In this document: piece by piece, positions 9,038-17,736 of the stretch
Layout of the letters: every line of letters begins with the position of its first letter
How positions within the stretch are numbered: position 1 is the stretch's first letter
NCBI GenBank assembly: GCA_030526665.1
Contig: JAUNCI010000010.1
Coordinates: 1 to 45,377, forward strand
Length of the DNA: 45,377 nucleotides
Reading direction: 5' to 3'
Origin: Eubacteriales bacterium
Lineage (GTDB): Bacteria; Bacillota; Clostridia; Lachnospirales; Lachnospiraceae
Program-made: the position numbers and the translations under genes
Notes under the pieces: model-generated
Told to the model about the DNA's origin: nothing
Seen by the model: only the letters and a program-made list of their open reading frames with translations
The model's database searches: none

Positions 9038-10033
9038 ATGAAAAAAACAAGTAAAGTAATAATTGGTTCTTTGTTACTGTTGTTAACTGTAATGTTTATG
9101 CCGTCTTCTCAGGTTGTTACAAAAGCCGCTGCCAATGGGTTTGTAACACAAAATGGAAAAACCTATTTTTTTGAAAATGGAATCAAACATACCGGCTGGT
9201 TGAAATACAATGGAAAAACATATTATTTCGACAAAAACGGTGTTCAGAAAAAAGGATGGGCTTATTATCAGGGGAAGAAATACAGATACTTTTCAAGCGG
9301 ATCCGGAGTAATGCTAACCGGGTTTGTAAAGAATTCTGCAGGCATTTACCATTTTGCCAATAACGGTGTTTTGAGCTATGGATGGGTAAAAATCGGAGCT
9401 GATCGTTATTATGGAAATACAAGAACAGGTCTTTTGGTTAAAGGCTGGGTGAACGCAGGAAATAACAAACGTTATTTCTATTCTTCAAATGGCAGAATGG
9501 CAAAAGGCTGGGTGAAATCAGGTAATAATATTCGTTACTTTGATGAAGCTACAGGATACATGTCTACCGGTTTTAAAGTCATTAATAAAAATTTATATAA
9601 TTTTAATACGAAAAATGGTTATATGAATAAAAACTTGATTTTGAAATATAATGGCAGCAATTATTATTTCGGAAATGATGGTATTGGTATTAACATTTCA
9701 AAACTTAAAGTCGAGGATCTTGAAGTGACTTCAACTGAAAATCTTAAAAATTTAGGAAATTTCAGAATCACTTTCTATTGTCCTTGTGCTGTATGTAACG
9801 GAAATTCTTCCGGCTTATCCGCAACCGGTACAAAGCTGACTCCTAAACATACCGTTGCAGTTGATCCTTCTGTTATTCCGTTAGGTTCTGTTTTATTTAT
9901 CAATGGACAGATCTATTTTGCTGAAGATACCGGTGTACGTGGAAAGGTTATTGATATCCTGGTACCTACACATGCAGACTGCTACAAACAGAATTTTGAC
10001 AGTGCGAATGTATATCTTTTAGGTAAGCTTTAA
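9038..10033 (+). CDS. Secreted protein with cell-wall-binding repeats and C-terminal 3D domain
   Basis: This is a 331-residue exported protein. Residues 1-32 form a signal peptide (M-K-K-T-S-K, a leucine-rich core, then an A-A-A region). From about 33 to 217 run roughly nine repeats of about 20 residues with G-W/F-V/L-K, G-x-x-Y-Y/F-F and N-G patterns, the choline/glucan-binding (CW_binding) type. From about 245 to the end is a 3D domain (double-psi beta barrel), named for three aspartates. These are seen in A-V-D-P-S-V-I-P-L-G-S, A-E-D-T-G, and V-I-D-I. The domain begins with a cysteine trio C-P-C-x2-C. 3D domains occur in peptidoglycan-cleaving proteins (MltA, YocH, Rpf-like), so a wall-remodelling enzyme is likely but not shown. 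It is a single-gene unit between two terminators. Confidence 0.85.
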   Translation: MKKTSKVIIGSLLLLLTVMFMPSSQVVTKAAANGFVTQNGKTYFFENGIKHTGWLKYNGKTYYFDKNGVQKKGWAYYQGKKYRYFSSGSGVMLTGFVKNSAGIYHFANNGVLSYGWVKIGADRYYGNTRTGLLVKGWVNAGNNKRYFYSSNGRMAKGWVKSGNNIRYFDEATGYMSTGFKVINKNLYNFNTKNGYMNKNLILKYNGSNYYFGNDGIGINISKLKVEDLEVTSTENLKNLGNFRITFYCPCAVCNGNSSGLSATGTKLTPKHTVAVDPSVIPLGSVLFINGQIYFAEDTGVRGKVIDILVPTHADCYKQNFDSANVYLLGKL

Positions 10034-10067
10034 AATGAATTTGGATCATAATGGATTATAAATTTGT

Positions 10068-10095
10068 AAAGAGGACTCGATGAGTCCTCTTTTTT
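10068..10095 (+). terminator. Terminator after the 3D-domain gene
   Basis: An 11-bp perfect stem (10068-10078 with 10082-10092) has a GAT loop and continues into a T run to 10095. Confidence 0.9.
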
Positions 10096-10229
10096 GTATT
10101 ATATGAAATTTTAATTTTTTATGATCAAATTGAATTTAATTGCTTATTTGCATATTAAGGAAAAGCTTGGTAGTATAGAGAGTAAAGTATTACAATATTT
10201 AACAATGATTTTCTGATAAGGAGTATACA

Positions 10230-10709
10230 ATGAAAGTTAGTTTATATACAGATGGATCTGCCAGAGGGAATCCGGATGGTCCGGGTGGATATGGAGCAAT
10301 TTTGCGTTATATAGATGCAAATGGAACCGTTCATGAACGCGAATATAGTCAGGGCTTCAAAAAAACAACAAATAATCGCATGGAATTAATGGCAGCGATT
10401 GTTGGTCTGGAAGCATTGATCAGACCATGCGAAGTTGATTTGTATTCGGATTCTAAATATTTAACGGATGCATTTAACCAAAACTGGATCAACGGCTGGC
10501 TGAAGGCAAACTGGCGAATCGGAAAAAAGAATGAGGTTAAAAATATCGATCTTTGGAAACGTCTTTTGAAAGCTATGGAAATGCACAAGGTTCATTTTAT
10601 CTGGGTGAAAGGACATGCCGGCCATCCGGAAAATGAAAAATGTGATGAGCTGGCTACAACAGCTGCCGATTCAGGCGATTTGATCGACGATGTTGCCTAT
10701 GAATGGTAG
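10230..10709 (+). CDS. rnhA: Ribonuclease HI
   Basis: This 159-residue enzyme cleaves the RNA strand of RNA-DNA hybrids (R-loops, Okazaki primers). All four acidic active-site residues can be placed: Asp8 in Y-T-D-G-S-A, Glu in N-N-R-M-E-L (residue 52), Asp in Y-S-D-S-K-Y (about 74), and Asp in N-E-K-C-D-E-L-A near 138. The basic handle region W-x-x-N-W-R, characteristic of the E. coli-type enzyme, is also present, followed by W-V-K-G-H-A-G-H. The ribosome binding site AAGGAG is well placed. A possible promoter is TTGGTA (10167-10172) with TACAAT (10191-10196), 18 bp apart. Confidence 0.95.
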   Translation: MKVSLYTDGSARGNPDGPGGYGAILRYIDANGTVHEREYSQGFKKTTNNRMELMAAIVGLEALIRPCEVDLYSDSKYLTDAFNQNWINGWLKANWRIGKKNEVKNIDLWKRLLKAMEMHKVHFIWVKGHAGHPENEKCDELATTAADSGDLIDDVAYEW

Positions 10710-10741
10710 AGGAATGTCAACGTTTCGAGGATGAAAAATAC

Positions 10742-10770
10742 TTGACAAATAATTGTGGCGTTTGTACACT
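10742..10770 (+). promoter_or_regulatory. Candidate sigma-A promoter for tyrS-alaS
   Basis: TTGACA at 10742-10747 and TACACT at 10765-10770 are 17 bp apart. The leader of about 120 bases holds only a 6-bp hairpin (10795-10800 with 10811-10816). No T-box specifier/antiterminator sequences were recognised. Confidence 0.6.
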
Positions 10771-10897
10771 TAGATATTAGTTATAAAAAGTGAGTTCGTA
10801 TACACATTTTTACGAAGAGTTTTGTATAAATGTAGTTTTGGGCTCATATAATAATCAATAAAAAAGAATATTCATTTACAAGTTTAGGAGGATAAAT

Positions 10898-12142
10898 ATG
10901 ACACTTTGGGATGAATTAATCGCGCGTGGTCTGATTGCTCAGTGCACAAATGAAGAAGCAGTGAAAGATCTGATCAATAACGGTAAAGCAACTTTTTACA
11001 TTGGCTTTGACCCGACTGCAGATAGTCTTCATGTAGGACATTTTATGGCATTATGTCTGATGAAACGTTTACAGATGGCGGGAAATAAACCAATTGCACT
11101 GATCGGCGGCGGAACAGCAATGATCGGTGACCCATCCGGAAGAAGTGATATGCGTCAGATGATGACAACAGAAACAATTCAGCATAACTGTGATTGCTTC
11201 AAAAAACAGATGGAAAGATTTATTGATTTTTCAGATGGAAAGGCTCTCATGGTAAATAATGCCGATTGGCTGCTGGATCTGAATTACGTAGAAGTTCTCC
11301 GTGAAGTTGGAGCCTGTTTCTCAGTAAACAAAATGCTTACTGCAGAATGTTATAAACAGCGTATGGAAAAAGGACTTAGTTTCCTTGAATTTAACTATAT
11401 GATCATGCAGAGCTATGACTTCTATAAATTATATCAGGATTATGGCTGCAATCTTCAGTTTGGCGGCGATGATCAGTGGAGCAACATGCTTGGCGGTCGT
11501 GAATTGATTCGTCGTAAACTCGGTGTTTCAGAAGATGACGACAAAGCTCAGGCAATGACGATTACTTTGCTTCTCAATTCCGAAGGCAAAAAAATGGGTA
11601 AAACACAGTCCGGTGCTGTATGGCTTGATCCTGAAAAAACATCTCCATACGATTTCTATCAGTACTGGAGAAATGTTGGTGATGCAGACGTACTGAAATG
11701 TATTCGTATGCTGACATTCCTTCCTCTTGAACAGATTGAGGAAATGAACGATTGGGAAGGCAGTCAGTTAAATAAAGCAAAAGAAATTCTTGCATTTGAA
11801 CTTACAAAACTTGTTCATGGTGAAGAAGAAGCAGCAAAAGCTCAGGAAAGTGCACGTGCATTATTCGGCGGTGGAGCAAATGCAGCCAATATGCCTAAAA
11901 CCGTTCTTGCCGTAGCCGATTTTGCAGAAGACGAAACAATTGATTTGATTTCTGTTCTTGTTAAATCCGGTCTTGTTCCAACACGTTCAGAAGGAAGACG
12001 TGCTATTGAACAGGGCGGCGTTTCCATCGATGGAGAGAAAATTACAGACATCCGTTATTCAATCGCGAAAACAGCACTTCAGGGTGAGGGTATTGTCGTA
12101 AAACGCGGTAAGAAAAAATTCAATAGAGTAAGTGCTGAATAA
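10898..12142 (+). CDS. tyrS: Tyrosyl-tRNA synthetase
   Basis: This 414-residue class I synthetase charges tRNA-Tyr. The HIGH motif is H-V-G-H at residues 45-48, preceded by G-F-D-P-T-A-D-S-L. The tyrosine site segment Y-M-I-M-Q-S-Y-D, the Q-F-G-G-D-D-Q-W block, and a KMSKS variant K-M-G-K-T can be seen. The C-terminal ~65 residues form an S4-like RNA-binding domain (S-E-G-R-R-A-I-E-Q-G-G-V-S). AGGAGG precedes the start. alaS begins 37 bases after the stop with no terminator between, so the two are probably cotranscribed. Confidence 0.96.
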   Translation: MTLWDELIARGLIAQCTNEEAVKDLINNGKATFYIGFDPTADSLHVGHFMALCLMKRLQMAGNKPIALIGGGTAMIGDPSGRSDMRQMMTTETIQHNCDCFKKQMERFIDFSDGKALMVNNADWLLDLNYVEVLREVGACFSVNKMLTAECYKQRMEKGLSFLEFNYMIMQSYDFYKLYQDYGCNLQFGGDDQWSNMLGGRELIRRKLGVSEDDDKAQAMTITLLLNSEGKKMGKTQSGAVWLDPEKTSPYDFYQYWRNVGDADVLKCIRMLTFLPLEQIEEMNDWEGSQLNKAKEILAFELTKLVHGEEEAAKAQESARALFGGGANAANMPKTVLAVADFAEDETIDLISVLVKSGLVPTRSEGRRAIEQGGVSIDGEKITDIRYSIAKTALQGEGIVVKRGKKKFNRVSAE

Positions 12143-12179
12143 TTACTGAATAACAGCTATATAAGGAGTGTATATAAAA

Positions 12180-14819
12180 ATGAAAAAATATGGTGTTAAC
12201 GAACTTCGTCAGATGTTCCTGGATTTTATGGAAAGTAAGGGACATCTTGTAATGAATAGTTTTTCTCTTGTGCCACAGAATGACAAAAGTCTTCTTTTGA
12301 TCAATGCAGGTATGGCACCTTTGAAACCATACTTTACAGGTGCTGAAATCCCACCTAGAACACGTGTATCTACATGTCAGAAATGTATTCGTACAGGTGA
12401 TATTGAAAACGTTGGTAAAACTGCTCGTCATGGTACATTCTTTGAAATGCTTGGAAACTTTTCCTTTGGCGATTACTTCAAACATGAAGCAATTGCATGG
12501 TCATGGGAATTCCTTACAAAGACAGTAGGATTGGATCCGGATCGTTTGTATCCTTCCATTTATCAGGATGACGATGAAGCATTTGATATCTGGAACAAAG
12601 AAGTGGGAATCCCTGCAGAACGTATTTTCCGTTTTGGAAAAGAAGATAACTTCTGGGAACATGGCGCCGGTCCATGTGGTCCATGTTCTGAAATCTATTA
12701 TGATCGTGGTGAAAAATATGGCTGTGGTAAACCTGGCTGTACAGTAGGCTGTGATTGTGACCGCTATATGGAAGTATGGAACAATGTATTTACACAGTTC
12801 GAAAATGACGGAAATGGAAATTATGAGGTATTAAAACAGAAAAATATTGATACCGGTATGGGTCTTGAAAGACTTGCTGTTGTTGTTCAGGATGTAGATT
12901 CTATTTTCGATGTTGATACCATCTGTGCACTTCGTAATCTTGTTTGTGAAACAGCAGGCAAAGAGTATGGAAAAGTTTATTCGGATGATGTTTCTATCCG
13001 TCTGATTACTGACCATATCAGAAGTGCAACATTCCTTATTTCAGACGGTGTTATGCCGACAAACGAAGGAAGAGGATATGTGCTTCGTCGTTTGATTCGT
13101 CGTGCAGCTCGTCATGGACGTCTTCTCGGTATTAAAGGAACATTCCTTGCTAAACTCAGTGCTGAAGTAATTAATGGTTCCAAAGATGGATATCCGGAAC
13201 TGGAAGAAAAGAAAGATTTCATCTTTAAAGTACTGACAAATGAAGAGAATCAGTTTAATAAAACAATTGACCAGGGTCTGAAAATCCTTTCCGATCTGGA
13301 AGAAGATATGAAAGCAAAAGGAGAGACCGTTCTTTCCGGAGAAAACACATTTAAACTTTATGATACATATGGATTCCCTATCGATCTGACAAAAGAAATC
13401 CTTGAAGAAAAAGGATACAGCATCGATGAAGAAGGATTCCATGCAGCAATGGATAAACAGAGAAAACAGGCAAGAGAAGCTCGTGAAGTAACAAACTACA
13501 TGGGTGCTGATGCAACTGTTTATGATCAGATCGATGTTGCTGTTACAACTGAATTTGTTGGATATGAAAATACAGAATTTGCTTCTGAGGTAACTGTTCT
13601 CACAACAGAAAAAGAAATCGTTGATTCACTGGTAGAAGGACAGAAAGGTACAATTTTTGTAAATAAAACACCTTTCTATGCAACAATGGGCGGTCAGGAA
13701 GGCGATACAGGCGTAATTGAAACAGCAAATGGTGTATTTGTAGTTGAGAGCACGATCAAACTTCTTGGCGGTAAATTCGGACATGTCGGTGTTATGAAAT
13801 CAGGAATGATTTCAAAAGGAGAAACTGTTTCTCTGAAAATCAACGTTGCTGAAAGAAAAGATACAGAGAAAAATCACAGTGCAACACATCTTCTTCAGAA
13901 AGCGCTGAAACTTGTTCTTGGTGCTCATGTAGAACAGAAAGGATCTCTGGTAACACCTGACAGACTTCGTTTTGACTTCGCTCATTTCCAGGCTATGACG
14001 GCAGAAGAAATTCAGAAAGTTGAAGCTATCGTAAATGAAGAAATTCAGAAAGGTCTTCCTGTTGAAACTGCTGTTATGAGCATTGAAGATGCTAAAAAAT
14101 CCGGAGCTATGGCTCTGTTCGGTGAAAAATACGGTGACAGCGTTCGCGTTGTATCAATGGGTGATTTTTCAAAAGAGCTTTGTGGTGGTACACATGTTTC
14201 CAATACTTCAAATATTCAGCTGTTCAAGATCGTTTCAGAAGCAGGTGTTGCTGCAGGCGTTAGACGTATTGAAGCACTTACCGGAAATGGTGTAATTGAA
14301 TATTACAAGAAACAGGAAGAAATGCTGGTAGCTGTTGCAAAAGCATTGAAAACAACTCCTGCAGAAGCAGTAGAAAAAGTACAGCATTTACAGGCTGAAT
14401 TAAAAGCGGTAAACAGTGAAAATGAATCTCTGAAGAGCAAACTCGCACAGGGTGCTTTAGGAGATGTTATGAACCGGGTTGTCGAAGTAAAAGGCGTGAA
14501 AGTTCTGGCAACAAGTCTTGAAGGCGTTGATATGAACGGTCTTAGAGATCTGGGAGATCAGCTGAAAGAAAAACTTGGAGAAGGTGTTGTAGTACTTGCA
14601 TCTGTAAATGATGGTAAAGTAAACCTTCTGGCTATGGTAACCGAACAGGCTCAGAAAGCCGGAGCACATGCCGGTAACCTTATCAAAGCAATTGCAGCAA
14701 TCGTTGGCGGTGGCGGCGGCGGTCGTCCGAATATGGCTCAGGCAGGCGGTAAAAATCCTGCAAAAGTTCCGGAAGCAATCGCTGCAGTAGCAGGCGTTCT
14801 TGAAGGTCAGATCAAATAG
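12180..14819 (+). CDS. alaS: Alanyl-tRNA synthetase
   Basis: This 879-residue class II synthetase starts at ATG 12180 ([10 protein letters not shown]). A GTG at 12168 is open too, but it overlaps the ribosome binding site AAGGAG (12163-12168) and would add four residues not usual in the family. The catalytic core has [11 protein letters not shown] and the class II motif region. It is followed by the editing domain with zinc-binding H-S-A-T-H and C-G-G-T-H, a coiled-coil, and a C-terminal DHHA1/C-Ala domain containing the glycine run G-G-G-G-G-G-R. An inserted cysteine-rich segment ([14 protein letters not shown], about residues 182-195) is a metal-binding-like patch seen in several bacterial AlaRS proteins. 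Charged alanyl-tRNA is also the substrate used by RqcH, encoded upstream. Confidence 0.96.
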   Translation: MKKYGVNELRQMFLDFMESKGHLVMNSFSLVPQNDKSLLLINAGMAPLKPYFTGAEIPPRTRVSTCQKCIRTGDIENVGKTARHGTFFEMLGNFSFGDYFKHEAIAWSWEFLTKTVGLDPDRLYPSIYQDDDEAFDIWNKEVGIPAERIFRFGKEDNFWEHGAGPCGPCSEIYYDRGEKYGCGKPGCTVGCDCDRYMEVWNNVFTQFENDGNGNYEVLKQKNIDTGMGLERLAVVVQDVDSIFDVDTICALRNLVCETAGKEYGKVYSDDVSIRLITDHIRSATFLISDGVMPTNEGRGYVLRRLIRRAARHGRLLGIKGTFLAKLSAEVINGSKDGYPELEEKKDFIFKVLTNEENQFNKTIDQGLKILSDLEEDMKAKGETVLSGENTFKLYDTYGFPIDLTKEILEEKGYSIDEEGFHAAMDKQRKQAREAREVTNYMGADATVYDQIDVAVTTEFVGYENTEFASEVTVLTTEKEIVDSLVEGQKGTIFVNKTPFYATMGGQEGDTGVIETANGVFVVESTIKLLGGKFGHVGVMKSGMISKGETVSLKINVAERKDTEKNHSATHLLQKALKLVLGAHVEQKGSLVTPDRLRFDFAHFQAMTAEEIQKVEAIVNEEIQKGLPVETAVMSIEDAKKSGAMALFGEKYGDSVRVVSMGDFSKELCGGTHVSNTSNIQLFKIVSEAGVAAGVRRIEALTGNGVIEYYKKQEEMLVAVAKALKTTPAEAVEKVQHLQAELKAVNSENESLKSKLAQGALGDVMNRVVEVKGVKVLATSLEGVDMNGLRDLGDQLKEKLGEGVVVLASVNDGKVNLLAMVTEQAQKAGAHAGNLIKAIAAIVGGGGGGRPNMAQAGGKNPAKVPEAIAAVAGVLEGQIK

Positions 14820-14859
14820 AAATTTTTCTCTTTTTTTCAAAAAAAATATTGAAAAAATA

Positions 14860-14889
14860 TTGACGAATGAATATTGTGTGATATATAAT
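14860..14889 (+). promoter_or_regulatory. Sigma-A promoter for rpsU
   Basis: TTGACG at 14860-14865 and TATAAT at 14884-14889 are 18 bp apart, in the gap after alaS. Confidence 0.7.
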
Positions 14890-14916
14890 AATGTTCGTGC
14901 AATAAAAATACCCAGA

Positions 14917-14945
14917 CAGTTGTATTTAAGCACAATCTACAACTG
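14917..14945 (+). promoter_or_regulatory. Hairpin abutting the rpsU ribosome binding site
   Basis: A perfect 8-bp stem (14917-14924 with 14938-14945) has a 13-base loop in the predicted rpsU leader. Its right arm ends on the first G of the GGAGGGAGG ribosome binding site (14945-14953). It could control translation or protect the 5' end. No named leader family was recognised. Confidence 0.45.
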
Positions 14946-14967
14946 GAGGGAGGTTAGGTGTGAGTCT

Positions 14968-15144
14968 ATGTCAAATGTAATCGTAAAAGAGAACGAGACT
15001 TTAGATAGCGCTCTTCGCAGATTCAAGAGAAGCTGTGCTAAAGCAGGTATCCAGCAGGAAATCCGCAAGAGAGAGCATTACGAGAAACCAAGCGTTCGTC
15101 GTAAGAAAAAATCTGAAGCCGCAAGAAAACGTAAATATAATTAA
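14968..15144 (+). CDS. rpsU: Ribosomal protein bS21
   Basis: This 58-residue small-subunit protein starts at ATG 14968 ([11 protein letters not shown]). It has the bS21 pattern [10 protein letters not shown] at residues 13-22, followed by a strongly basic C-terminus ([13 protein letters not shown]). The frame is open 56 codons further upstream, but that extension crosses the alaS stop, the promoter and the leader hairpin, and is not protein-like. bS21 sits near the anti-Shine-Dalgarno region and aids initiation. The gene stands alone between its own promoter and a terminator. Confidence 0.96.
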   Translation: MSNVIVKENETLDSALRRFKRSCAKAGIQQEIRKREHYEKPSVRRKKKSEAARKRKYN

Positions 15145-15157
15145 TTGTGCGGAAAAA

Positions 15158-15186
15158 AGTCCCTGATATTTGTCAGGGGCTTTTAT
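15158..15186 (+). terminator. Terminator after rpsU
   Basis: A 9-bp stem with one G-T wobble (15158-15166 with 15173-15181) and a 6-base loop is followed by T-rich sequence. Confidence 0.85.
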
Positions 15187-15248
15187 TTAATATAGCAGAA
15201 TAATATTTGTAATTTGGTAATGTTATTTCAGAGGTTAGATATAGTAAT

Positions 15249-16811
15249 ATGAATAAAATCAGAACTTATTTTTATAAATTTATTAAATTGTTCTTCAATC
15301 GAATATTCTATATTGGCGTTGCGTTCATTCTGCAATTTTTATGGATTCTAATGACCGTTCGAATTCTGCGTCTGAATTCACGTTATACCTCTCTTATTAT
15401 AAATGTGTTGACGATCGTAGTTGTTTTGATCATTGTAAATCACGATATCAATCCGTCCTATAAATTGACGTGGTCTGTATTGATTTTAGGTATTCCGGTT
15501 TTTGGTCTGGTGATCTATCTGTTATTTGGTCGTTCCAGAATTGCGAAAAAGATGGAAAAACAGTTTTCAGATCTACAGAATGATCCCGGATTCTGGAGAC
15601 ATATATCGGAAGACGGACTAAAACAACTGAAAAAGTTAAATCCGGATGTAGGGAAACAGGCGCATTATATTCAAAAAGTCGCCGGTTATCCGGTTCATCA
15701 AAATACGTCTGCCGAATATTTTCAGGTTGGTGATGAACTGTTTCCCCGTCTTCTCGCGGAATTGGAAGCTGCAGAGCATTTCATTTTTATTGAATATTTC
15801 ATCATTAATAATGGTGTGATGTGGCATGAAATTCTTAATATTCTTGAAAGAAAAGCAGCAGATGGAGTGGATGTTCAACTGATCTATGACGGTTTTGGGT
15901 GCCTTACAACACTTTCTAATAAATATTGTAATGAACTGCGGGCAAAGGGAATTAAATGTGAGGTGTTTAATCCCTTCCGACCGATTTTAAATGTCATTCA
16001 GAACAATCGAGATCATAGAAAATTATGCATTATTGATGGACATACCGGTTTTACCGGAGGTATCAATCTTGCAGATGAATATATTAATCGAAAAAGAAGA
16101 TTTGGTCACTGGAAAGACACAGCTATCATGTTAAAAGGTGATGCGGTATGGAATATGACTGTAATGTTTCTGCACATGTGGCATGTAGTTACGAATTCGA
16201 AAGATTCGATTCAGTATGAATTGTATCGTCCTGAAAAATATCTTAAGACAAAAATAGATGGATCGGGGTTTGTACAGCCATTTTGTGATTCACCGCTTGA
16301 TGAGGAAATCGTCGGTGAAAATGTATACCTGAATATCATTCATAACGCACAAAAATATGTTTACATCTGTACACCTTATTTAATTATTGACAATGAAATC
16401 ATGACCTCACTGTGTCTCGCGGCCAAAAACGGGATCGATGTCAGAATTATGACACCGGGTATTCCGGACAAAAAAATTGTATTTTTATTGAGTCAGTCAT
16501 ATTATCGTACGCTTCTTGAAGCCGGAGTAAAAATATATGAATATCAGCCCGGTTTTTTACATGCGAAATCGTTTGTAAGTGACGATGATATTGCCGTTGT
16601 CGGTACGATAAATTTAGATTATCGAAGTTTATATCTTCACTTTGAGGATGGAGTATGGATGTACAAAAATAAAATCGTTGAGGATATTCGAGATGATTTT
16701 GAACATACATTATATTCCTGCAAAGAAGTACCGTTATCATTCTGCAGAAACAGAAGTATATTTGTTCGAATTATACAGAACGTAATGAGACTGATCGCAC
16801 CGCTGCTTTAA
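15249..16811 (+). CDS. cls: Cardiolipin synthase
   Basis: This 520-residue membrane phospholipase D-family enzyme condenses two phosphatidylglycerols into cardiolipin. The N-terminus has three hydrophobic segments (about residues 18-40, 49-65 and 73-93), then a catalytic region with two HKD motifs. The first, H-R-K-L-C-I-I-D-G-H-T-G-F-T-G-G, is at about 256-271. The second, H-A-K-S-F-V-S-D-D, is at about 438-446 and is followed by G-T-I-N-L-D-Y-R-S. Spacing and length match bacterial Cls. The ribosome binding site AGAGG near 15230 is weak and distant. Together with pgsA it covers anionic phospholipid synthesis. Confidence 0.93.
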   Translation: MNKIRTYFYKFIKLFFNRIFYIGVAFILQFLWILMTVRILRLNSRYTSLIINVLTIVVVLIIVNHDINPSYKLTWSVLILGIPVFGLVIYLLFGRSRIAKKMEKQFSDLQNDPGFWRHISEDGLKQLKKLNPDVGKQAHYIQKVAGYPVHQNTSAEYFQVGDELFPRLLAELEAAEHFIFIEYFIINNGVMWHEILNILERKAADGVDVQLIYDGFGCLTTLSNKYCNELRAKGIKCEVFNPFRPILNVIQNNRDHRKLCIIDGHTGFTGGINLADEYINRKRRFGHWKDTAIMLKGDAVWNMTVMFLHMWHVVTNSKDSIQYELYRPEKYLKTKIDGSGFVQPFCDSPLDEEIVGENVYLNIIHNAQKYVYICTPYLIIDNEIMTSLCLAAKNGIDVRIMTPGIPDKKIVFLLSQSYYRTLLEAGVKIYEYQPGFLHAKSFVSDDDIAVVGTINLDYRSLYLHFEDGVWMYKNKIVEDIRDDFEHTLYSCKEVPLSFCRNRSIFVRIIQNVMRLIAPLL

Positions 16812-16830
16812 AATAGTTCTTTAAAATTAC

Positions 16831-16860
16831 TTTACTCTGCAAAGATAATAATGGTATTAT
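16831..16860 (+). promoter_or_regulatory. Candidate extended -10 promoter for the metallophosphoesterase/scp genes
   Basis: TTTACT at 16831-16836 and TATTAT at 16855-16860 have 18-bp spacing, with an extended -10 TGG just before. It lies in the gap after cls. Confidence 0.4.
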
Positions 16861-16901
16861 GAACTACGTGTGAATAGTATGGATTCTTATTTGAAATCGA
16901 G

Positions 16902-17717
16902 TTGAATCGAGGAATGATGAAGAAATTTAGAACACAAAAATATCGAATTAAAAGCAAAAAAATATTGCCCGGAACAACGATCAAAATTGCAATGATTGCA
17001 GATCTGCATGGAAAAAGTTTCGGAAACAAGAATGAAATACTTTTGTCTGCAATCAGTGAGTTTCATCCGGAAATGGTTATGATTGCCGGGGATATGATCG
17101 TGCGATATCAGACAGAAACGGAAGTAGCCGCTTTAGAATTGCTGGAGCAGATGTCGGATTTCTATCCGGTCTATTATTCAATGGGAAACCATGAATCAAA
17201 AATGTTCTCTAACAATCAGAATCCGGATAGATCCGAGTTTGAAATGAGTATTGACAGACTGAATATCAATGTGCTGCGAAATGAATCAATGACAGCTTCA
17301 GTGAAGAAGCAAAAGATAATGATAAGCGGTCTGGAATTACCTCTTTCGTATTATAAAAAACCAAATCCTCCGAAACTGTCTCTGAATGAAATGAATGAGA
17401 TTTTAGAACATGCGGATTCTGTTGACGATGATGTCTATCATATTCTGCTTGCGCATACGCCTAGATATATGGATACCTATTTTGCATGGGGAGCTGATTT
17501 GGTTTTGAGTGGTCATTATCATGGAGGAGTAGTTAGATTCAGCGAGAATCATGGTGTGATTTCACCCCAGTTTGAAATATTTCCCAAATACTGCTGCGGA
17601 TTTTTTGAAAATCGGGAGCAACATGCAATTGTAAGTGCCGGTCTTGGGGTGCACTCGATTCCACTGCGTATTCACAATCCGGCAGAGCTGATTTTGATAA
17701 CGCTGTTTAATGAATAA
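16902..17717 (+). CDS. Calcineurin-like metallophosphoesterase
   Basis: The 271-residue frame begins at TTG 16902. Starts at ATG 16914 or 16917 are also possible, and the only ribosome-binding-like AGGA (16910-16913) favours 16917, so the first residues are uncertain. The dinuclear-metal motifs of the family are complete: D-L-H-G, A-G-D-M, G-N-H-E, L-A-H-T-P and S-G-H-Y-H-G-G. No signal peptide or clear membrane segment is visible, unlike the membrane-anchored YkuE/YaeI relatives that act on lipid phosphates, so it is probably cytosolic. The substrate is unknown. scpA follows after 19 bases, suggesting cotranscription. Confidence 0.85.
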   Translation: MNRGMMKKFRTQKYRIKSKKILPGTTIKIAMIADLHGKSFGNKNEILLSAISEFHPEMVMIAGDMIVRYQTETEVAALELLEQMSDFYPVYYSMGNHESKMFSNNQNPDRSEFEMSIDRLNINVLRNESMTASVKKQKIMISGLELPLSYYKKPNPPKLSLNEMNEILEHADSVDDDVYHILLAHTPRYMDTYFAWGADLVLSGHYHGGVVRFSENHGVISPQFEIFPKYCCGFFENREQHAIVSAGLGVHSIPLRIHNPAELILITLFNE

Positions 17718-17736
17718 ATATAGATGAGGCTAATGA

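Noticed and set aside
9140..9690. Repeats in the 3D-domain gene, considered as a toxin or phage endolysin
   Set aside because: The repeats are cell-wall-binding modules. No toxin domain, amidase or lysozyme domain, holin or phage gene is nearby.
10771..10897. T-box riboswitch before tyrS
   Set aside because: No conserved T-box core or antiterminator sequence was found, and the leader is short for a T-box.
12831..13442. Long antisense open frames within alaS
   Set aside because: They lie opposite a well-conserved gene, lack ribosome binding sites and show no protein-family features.
14800..14967. In-frame 56-codon extension upstream of rpsU
   Set aside because: It overlaps the alaS stop, the predicted promoter and the leader hairpin, and its sequence is unlike bS21. 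The start at 14968 gives the normal 58-residue protein.
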